Below, piece after piece: positions 59,548-64,000 of a DNA stretch of 64,000 bases. The notes beneath the pieces were generated by a model, which was not told where the DNA came from, searched no databases, and was given only the letters and a program-made list of their open reading frames with translations. This DNA is from Acetobacter estunensis (GTDB lineage: Bacteria > Pseudomonadota > Alphaproteobacteria > Acetobacterales > Acetobacteraceae): positions 186,001-250,000 of the forward strand of contig NZ_JAHRDV010000003.1 in the NCBI RefSeq assembly GCF_019083805.1, read 5' to 3'. The translations under genes were made by a program, and so were the position numbers. Every line of letters begins with the position of its first letter. Within the stretch, counting starts at the first letter, position 1.

Positions 59548-60465
59548 ATGAAACGTGGGATGGACTGGCGCGACCTTCAGTTCTTTCTGGCGGTGGCGCG
59601 CGCGGGATCGCTGTCGGTGGCCGCCCGTGCTCTGGGCGTGGACCACGCCACCGTCGGGCGACGTGTCCAGTCACTGGAGCAGGCGACGGGGCTGACCCTG
59701 TTCGAGCGACACCTGCGGGGCTACGCCCTCACACGACAAGGTGAACGTCTGCTGGCTGTGGCCGAGGCCATGGAACGGGAAGCCGGACGAGTCGCTGAGA
59801 ATGTGGAGGGCGGTCTTTCCGGCACGGTGCGGATCAGCGCACTGGAAGGCTTTGCCAACTTCTTTCTTGCACCGCGTATCGGGATACTGACGCAAGCCCA
59901 TCCCGACCTCACGGTGGAAATGGTGACGATCCAGCAGATCGTATCTCTCTCACGACGGCAGGCCGATCTAGCTGTCGCCCCCACACCGCCGACGGGCGAT
60001 CGCTTCGTAGCGGAGCCCCTGATCGACTACCGATTGTTCATCTATGCCAGCCCCACCTATCTGGCCGCTCACCCACCGATTGATGCGCCTGAAGATCTGG
60101 GGGCGCATCGGTTCGCGGGATATGTGGACGAACTGCTCTTTACACCGGAACTGGATTATCTAGGTAGCCTCGGTATCTCGCCACGTTCCGTGCGGATACA
60201 GAATTCCAGTATTCAGGCGCAAATGGCGGCCGTAGCGGCCGGGCTATGTCTGGGGGTGCTGCCAGCTTTCGTGGCCGCGACCCAGCCGGGTTTAGCGCGG
60301 GTTCTGCCGCACACCATGACTCTGCAACGTCGTTACTGGCTCATCACCCGCGCCGATGACGGACACACCGCACGACTGCGCCAGCTTGCTTCCATTCTAC
60401 GCCGGGAAGTGGAAGCGAACCGCGCGCTTTTCCTGCCCTCGCCCGATGAGACGTCTAGCGAATGA
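59548..60465 (+). CDS. LysR-family transcriptional regulator
   Basis: 305-residue regulator with an N-terminal winged helix-turn-helix (MDWRDLQFFLAVARAGSLSVAARALGVDHATVGRRVQSLE) and a C-terminal periplasmic-binding-like effector domain (GTVRISALEGFANFFLAPRI, DLAVAPTPPTGD, AAVAAGLCLGVLPAFVA). The HTH form DHATVGRRVQSLE is the GcvA-like subtype. ATG 59548 is chosen over the in-frame GTG 59458, which lies within the divergent control region; ATG 59560 is also possible. It is divergent from the adh-MHS-mmsA operon and probably controls it. Its end overlaps the convergent gene by 11 bases. Confidence 0.9.
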   Translation: MKRGMDWRDLQFFLAVARAGSLSVAARALGVDHATVGRRVQSLEQATGLTLFERHLRGYALTRQGERLLAVAEAMEREAGRVAENVEGGLSGTVRISALEGFANFFLAPRIGILTQAHPDLTVEMVTIQQIVSLSRRQADLAVAPTPPTGDRFVAEPLIDYRLFIYASPTYLAAHPPIDAPEDLGAHRFAGYVDELLFTPELDYLGSLGISPRSVRIQNSSIQAQMAAVAAGLCLGVLPAFVAATQPGLARVLPHTMTLQRRYWLITRADDGHTARLRQLASILRREVEANRALFLPSPDETSSE

Positions 60466-60904
60466 CGTGAAACAGCACGCGAGAGAGCGGTGTGTGGGAC
60501 AGCACGATCACGATCAGACCGACCGCGATGGCGACACGCGCGCCGATGAATGTGCCGACTTCCAGCAGGTCATGCTGCGTGGCCATATCCATGAATGGAT
60601 CCTGCGGGGCCGGAGCGGCTGGCGACAGGCTGGCTGCCAGACCGTTGCGATGCTCCCCTTCCGAGGCTGGGAGGCCTGCGCTTAGGAACAGTTCCACGCG
60701 GTAAACATCCAGCGCATCCGTGCGGTAGCGCCCACGCTCCAGCGCCACGGGACCACAGCGTGCGAGTTCCATCAGGAACAGCCGACGCGGTGTAATACCG
60801 AGATACCGCGCGGCTTCCACCCGTCCAAGCACATGCCGCCCCGGAAACACATGAATCGTGCTTCCGGCTTCGTGATCGCCAGCGGGGAACAGAGGGTCGG
60901 CCAT
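60455..60904 (-). CDS. Small HTH protein with C-terminal membrane segment, unknown function
   Basis: Not recognised as a named family. The 149-residue chain has a region like the excisionase/helix-turn-helix type 17 fold (LGRVEAARYLGITPRRLFLM, then ERGRYRTDALDVYRVELFL, about residues 26-75), an Ala/Pro-rich linker, and a C-terminal hydrophobic helix (GARVAIAVGLIVIVLSH) with a short basic end. This would be a membrane-tethered DNA-binding protein. No Shine-Dalgarno is evident before the ATG. It converges with and overlaps the LysR gene by 11 bases. Confidence 0.65.
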   Translation of the reverse strand: MADPLFPAGDHEAGSTIHVFPGRHVLGRVEAARYLGITPRRLFLMELARCGPVALERGRYRTDALDVYRVELFLSAGLPASEGEHRNGLAASLSPAAPAPQDPFMDMATQHDLLEVGTFIGARVAIAVGLIVIVLSHTPLSRVLFHVIR

Positions 60905-61133
60905 AATTAGGAGAGTTCGGGATACACCCCTCTCCTGTCAATGTTTGTCACAGGATGCCAGCCCGTCCTTCACGGTCGCGGCATTCCATGAGCTGGACAA
61001 CGGGGCCACAGAGAAAATAGAAAAACGTCTTTGAAGCCAATGGTTTTCCGAAACCGTTTTACCAGAAGAGACGCCGGGTCATGCGGGAAGACGATGGGAC
61101 CGTTGCAGGATTACCTGACGGCCCCGCACTCTT

Positions 61134-62462
61134 TCAGACCCCCACGAGCAGTCGCGTCTTGGCCCGGTCGGGGCCGATCATGGGCAGCAGATCGCGCAGT
61201 TCGGGTCCATGTTCCTCACCCGTGAGCGCCAGCCGAAGCGGGCGGAACAGCGCTTTGCCGCTGCGTCCGCTCACGTCTTTCAGAGCGGCGGTCCATGTGG
61301 CCCATGTCGTCTCGTCCCACGGCGCGGGCGGCAGCAGAGAAGCGGCCTGCGCGAGGTAGGCTTCGTCGCCTTCCTGCACGGGAGAGACAATGTCGCCATG
61401 CGTCACGTCCCACCAGTGACGGGCTTCGGAGAACAGCTCGATATTGCTGCGGATCGTCAGCCAGAACGCTTCCGTGGCCCCCTGCGGAAGACGGTCCCGC
61501 ACGGCTTCGAACGGCAATGCGGCCAGCACCCGGCGGTTAAGCCCCAGAAGCTGGCGCATGTCGAAACGCGCGGCCGATTTCGAGATATGCGAAAGATCGT
61601 ACGTGGCGGCCAGTTCATCGAATGGCAGCGGCTCCGGGTCATCCGAACTGCCCAGCCGTGCAAGATACGACACCACAGCCTCAGCTTCCACGCCATCCTG
61701 ACGCATTGTCTTGAGCGAAAGCGCGTCAAAACGCTTGGACAGCTTGCCGCCACCCTCGTCCAGAAGGAGCGGCAGATGCGCGAAGGTGAAGCAGTTTGGC
61801 TTGGCGCCCAGCGCCTCGGCAATGTCGATCTGCACGCCGGTGTTGGTCACGTGGTCTTCACCACGAATGATATGGGTGATGCCCGTTTCCAGATCGTCCA
61901 CCACGGAAGCCAGCGTATACAGCACGGTACCGTCGGCGCGCACGAGCACCGGATCGGAGATGGCGGTGAGCTTGACGGAACAATCCCCCATCACGAGGTC
62001 TTTCCACTTCTTGCTGCCATCGGTTAGCTTGAAGCGCCAGTACGGCACCTTGCCGTTCGCTTCGGCCTGTGCGCGCTGCTGTGGCGTGAGCTTGAGCATG
62101 GCGCGATCATAAAGCGGCGGCTTATGCTGGCGAATGCGCATCTCGCGCTTGGCGGCCAGTTCCTGCTCGCTCTCGAAGCAGGGATAGAGACGACCGGACG
62201 CTTTCAGCGCTTCGATAGCGGCGGCGTACCGGTCCAGCCGTTCGGTCTGGCGAAAGGTCTCGTCCCAGCGGATGCCAAGCCACGTCAGATCCGTGCGGAT
62301 CGCTTCCGCGAAGCTTTCACGCGAACGACCCGTATCGGTGTCGTCGATGCGCAGTTGGAACGTCGCACCGTGACGACGGGCGAAGAGGGCGTTGGCGATG
62401 GCCTGACGGGCGTTTCCGACGTGCAGCATGCCGGTGGGACTGGGCGCGAAGCGAAGTTTCAT
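61134..62462 (-). CDS. gltX: Glutamyl-tRNA synthetase
   Basis: Class I aminoacyl-tRNA synthetase charging tRNA-Glu (and possibly tRNA-Gln for later transamidation). The 442-residue protein has the start RFAPSPTGMLHVGNARQAIANAL, LRIDDTDTGRS, YPCFESEQEL, RGEDHVTNTGVQ and the KMSKS-equivalent KLSKR in GGGKLSKRFDALS. The HIGH signature reads HVGN. Many alphaproteobacteria carry two GluRS paralogues, and this short form could be the second one. It lacks a clear Shine-Dalgarno. It is downstream of, and read in the same direction as, the TPR gene. Confidence 0.94.
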   Translation of the reverse strand: MKLRFAPSPTGMLHVGNARQAIANALFARRHGATFQLRIDDTDTGRSRESFAEAIRTDLTWLGIRWDETFRQTERLDRYAAAIEALKASGRLYPCFESEQELAAKREMRIRQHKPPLYDRAMLKLTPQQRAQAEANGKVPYWRFKLTDGSKKWKDLVMGDCSVKLTAISDPVLVRADGTVLYTLASVVDDLETGITHIIRGEDHVTNTGVQIDIAEALGAKPNCFTFAHLPLLLDEGGGKLSKRFDALSLKTMRQDGVEAEAVVSYLARLGSSDDPEPLPFDELAATYDLSHISKSAARFDMRQLLGLNRRVLAALPFEAVRDRLPQGATEAFWLTIRSNIELFSEARHWWDVTHGDIVSPVQEGDEAYLAQAASLLPPAPWDETTWATWTAALKDVSGRSGKALFRPLRLALTGEEHGPELRDLLPMIGPDRAKTRLLVGV

Positions 62463-62594
62463 GCGCGATTTATGCCGGGGCCGAGCGGGAAACGCCAGAG
62501 GCGACGACAGACTCTACAAGCAACATGGCGGTACGGTTTCCTACACATGACACTCGTGCCCTCGCGTCTGCATTCCGGCGGTCGCTGCCACCCC

Positions 62595-64000
62595 TTATGT
62601 GACGGACATGAGCGTCCGGGATTTCGCAGCCTTTTCGGGCTGTCGCGCCGCGCGTTTCACAAGCTGCGCACGAAGCGCGTCAATGACATCCGACCACTCC
62701 CCCGGCACGCTTTGCCGGAAGATACGCAGGGTGGGATACCACGGGGTGTCGTCCCGCTCTTCCATCCAGCGCCAGCATCCATCGAAACGTGACAGCATCC
62801 AGACCGGCAGGCCGAGTCCACCGGCAAGATGCGCAACCGACGTATCGACGGAAATCAACAGATCAACGCCCATCAGCCGCGCAGTGGTGTCCTCGAAATC
62901 CCTCACCCCGACCATGCCGTTCACCACCGGCAGGCGGGTGGTCTGCAACTGTCGCGCCGCCTCCCCCATTTGGAAACTGACGAACCGCACGCCCGCCACG
63001 CTAAAAAGCGGCGCCAGATCGTCCAGCGAAATGGAGCGGCGACGATCCATGGCGTGGGAACGAACCTTGTAAGGGCGCGGGTTTCCCGACCAGACGAGAC
63101 CGACAACCAGATCTTCCGCACGCGGCTTTGCCAGTTCCCGGACAAACTGTTTTCCCGCCTCAGCTTCGGACGCGGGCACGGACAGATACGGCTCACGTGA
63201 AAGGCGTTCCGGGATCACACCCAGACGATAAGGCAGACTGGCAAGTGGACAATGATAATCGAAGGTCGCCGTCGTGGGGAAAAAGCTGGCCGCCTCCGCC
63301 ACGTCTTTCACGTGCTGAAACAGCCGTCGAAGCTGTGGAGGTGCCTCCACGGACACATGCGCCCCCAACGCCGCAACAGATGTCGCAAAGCGGATGAACT
63401 GGAGAGAGTCTCCCAACCCCTGTTCGGTATGCAGAAGAATTCGGCGTCCGTGCAGGTCTTCCCCTGTCCACAGAGGAGCCGGAATGTCTGTGCGTGGTGT
63501 CTGGCAATAGCGCCACCGGGATTCATACGCCTCCCATCCCCTTTCCCATTGCCGCGATTTCAGCAACGCCATGGCCCGCGTAAATTCTGTCTTGGGATAG
63601 GCGGGCTGCACGCGAAGCGCTGCCTCGGCAGCCGCCACAGCGTCTACGGAACGATTGAGCAGGATGAGCAGATGGCTGCGATTATGCAGGGCGACCAGAT
63701 TGTCCGGCTCCAGAGTAAGGGCTTTCTCTACCGCTGACAGTGCCTCTTCAAATCGCCCGACCAGTTCCAGCCCCACACTCAGGTCGAGATGACAGTTGGG
63801 ATTGTCCGGACTGCCTTTTGCTGCGCACAAAAGAAGGTCCAAGGCACGTTGTGTCTGGGACGTGGCAAGCAGAAGCCGCCCCAGTCTGTGGCAAACCGAT
63901 GGTTCCCCCGGCTCCAGTTCAAGAGAGCGGGTGTAGAACCGGATGGCGCGCTCCGTCTCCCCAATCCCTTCGAACGCCACGCCGGCCGTGAAGAAGGACA
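62595..64000 (-). CDS. TPR protein with glycosyltransferase-like C-terminal domain (5' end outside window)
   Basis: The open frame runs to the window edge, so the N-terminus is missing. The visible part has at least four TPR units (AIRFYTRSLELEPGEPSVCHRLG, RALDLLLCAAKGSPDNPNCHLDLS, EALSAVEKALTLEPDNLVALHNRS, AVAAAEAALRVQPAYPKTEFTRA), then a region like the GT9/heptosyltransferase fold: LHTEQGLGDSLQFIRFA, GLVWSGNPRPYK, and LISVDTSVAHLAGGLGLPVWMLSRFDGCWRWM. Such TPR-GT fusions are common in alphaproteobacteria and may act on surface polysaccharide or protein glycosylation. Substrate unknown. Confidence 0.85.
   Translation of the reverse strand, partial: SFFTAGVAFEGIGETERAIRFYTRSLELEPGEPSVCHRLGRLLLATSQTQRALDLLLCAAKGSPDNPNCHLDLSVGLELVGRFEEALSAVEKALTLEPDNLVALHNRSHLLILLNRSVDAVAAAEAALRVQPAYPKTEFTRAMALLKSRQWERGWEAYESRWRYCQTPRTDIPAPLWTGEDLHGRRILLHTEQGLGDSLQFIRFATSVAALGAHVSVEAPPQLRRLFQHVKDVAEAASFFPTTATFDYHCPLASLPYRLGVIPERLSREPYLSVPASEAEAGKQFVRELAKPRAEDLVVGLVWSGNPRPYKVRSHAMDRRRSISLDDLAPLFSVAGVRFVSFQMGEAARQLQTTRLPVVNGMVGVRDFEDTTARLMGVDLLISVDTSVAHLAGGLGLPVWMLSRFDGCWRWMEERDDTPWYPTLRIFRQSVPGEWSDVIDALRAQLVKRAARQPEKAAKSRTLMSVT

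Noticed and set aside
60930-61133. Hairpin AATGGTTT-TCCG-AAACCGTT near 61040 as a terminator
   Set aside because: It has a short T-run only on the plus strand, where no gene ends nearby; on the minus strand, where gltX ends, there is no T-run.

Overview
The window is chromosomal DNA from an alphaproteobacterium, most likely an acetic acid bacterium (Acetobacteraceae). It is GC-rich. It carries the complete alphaproteobacterial division and cell wall (dcw) cluster with ligA downstream, an argJ next to a periplasmic parvulin opposite secA, a pyruvate phosphate dikinase with its dedicated regulator, and a class A RNase P RNA. The family assignment is an inference from gene content and protein style; no database search was possible.

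Region 1 (1-5.0 kb): methionine aminopeptidase and a secreted gamma-glutamyltransferase, then a solitary DUF262/DUF1524 (GmrSD-like) gene that looks like an accessory insertion. Region 2 (5.0-20.6 kb): yebC and secA on the minus strand; then parvulin, argJ, an RDD membrane protein, a large MscS-type channel, a 2-oxoglutarate dioxygenase-like protein, a TonB-dependent receptor, a ribokinase, small membrane proteins and an alpha/beta hydrolase.

Region 3 (20.6-51.2 kb): rnpB, a short control region and a long plus-strand run: mraZ, rsmH, ftsL-like, ftsI, murE, murF, mraY, murD, ftsW, murG, murC, murB, ddl, ftsQ, ftsA, ftsZ, lpxC, bamD, recN, ligA, ppdK and the PPDK regulatory protein gene. Most neighbours from mraZ to ftsA overlap by 1 or 4 bases, so translation is probably coupled. 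The control region holds three TCCCA boxes at exact 10-base spacing (MraZ-type operator) between a candidate -35 and -10. About 100 bases upstream is an exact GAAC-N7-GAAC match to the alphaproteobacterial LexA box, half of which is also part of a 10-base-arm palindrome.

Region 4 (51.5-64 kb): a two-domain sulfurtransferase; a minus-strand pair made of a radical SAM protein with helix-hairpin-helix and a DUF4130/uracil-DNA-glycosylase-like fusion whose glycosylase motifs look degenerate; a minus-strand operon of iron-type alcohol dehydrogenase, MHS-family transporter and CoA-acylating (methyl)malonate-semialdehyde dehydrogenase, with a divergent LysR regulator; a small HTH protein with a C-terminal membrane segment; a glutamyl-tRNA synthetase; and the 3' part of a TPR/glycosyltransferase-like gene that runs off the window.

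The best candidates for little-described biology are the radical SAM / degenerate-glycosylase pair, the lone GmrSD-like gene, the putative SOS input near the mra promoter, and the hydroxyacid-to-CoA catabolic operon. No tRNA, CRISPR array, complete insertion sequence or prophage was seen.
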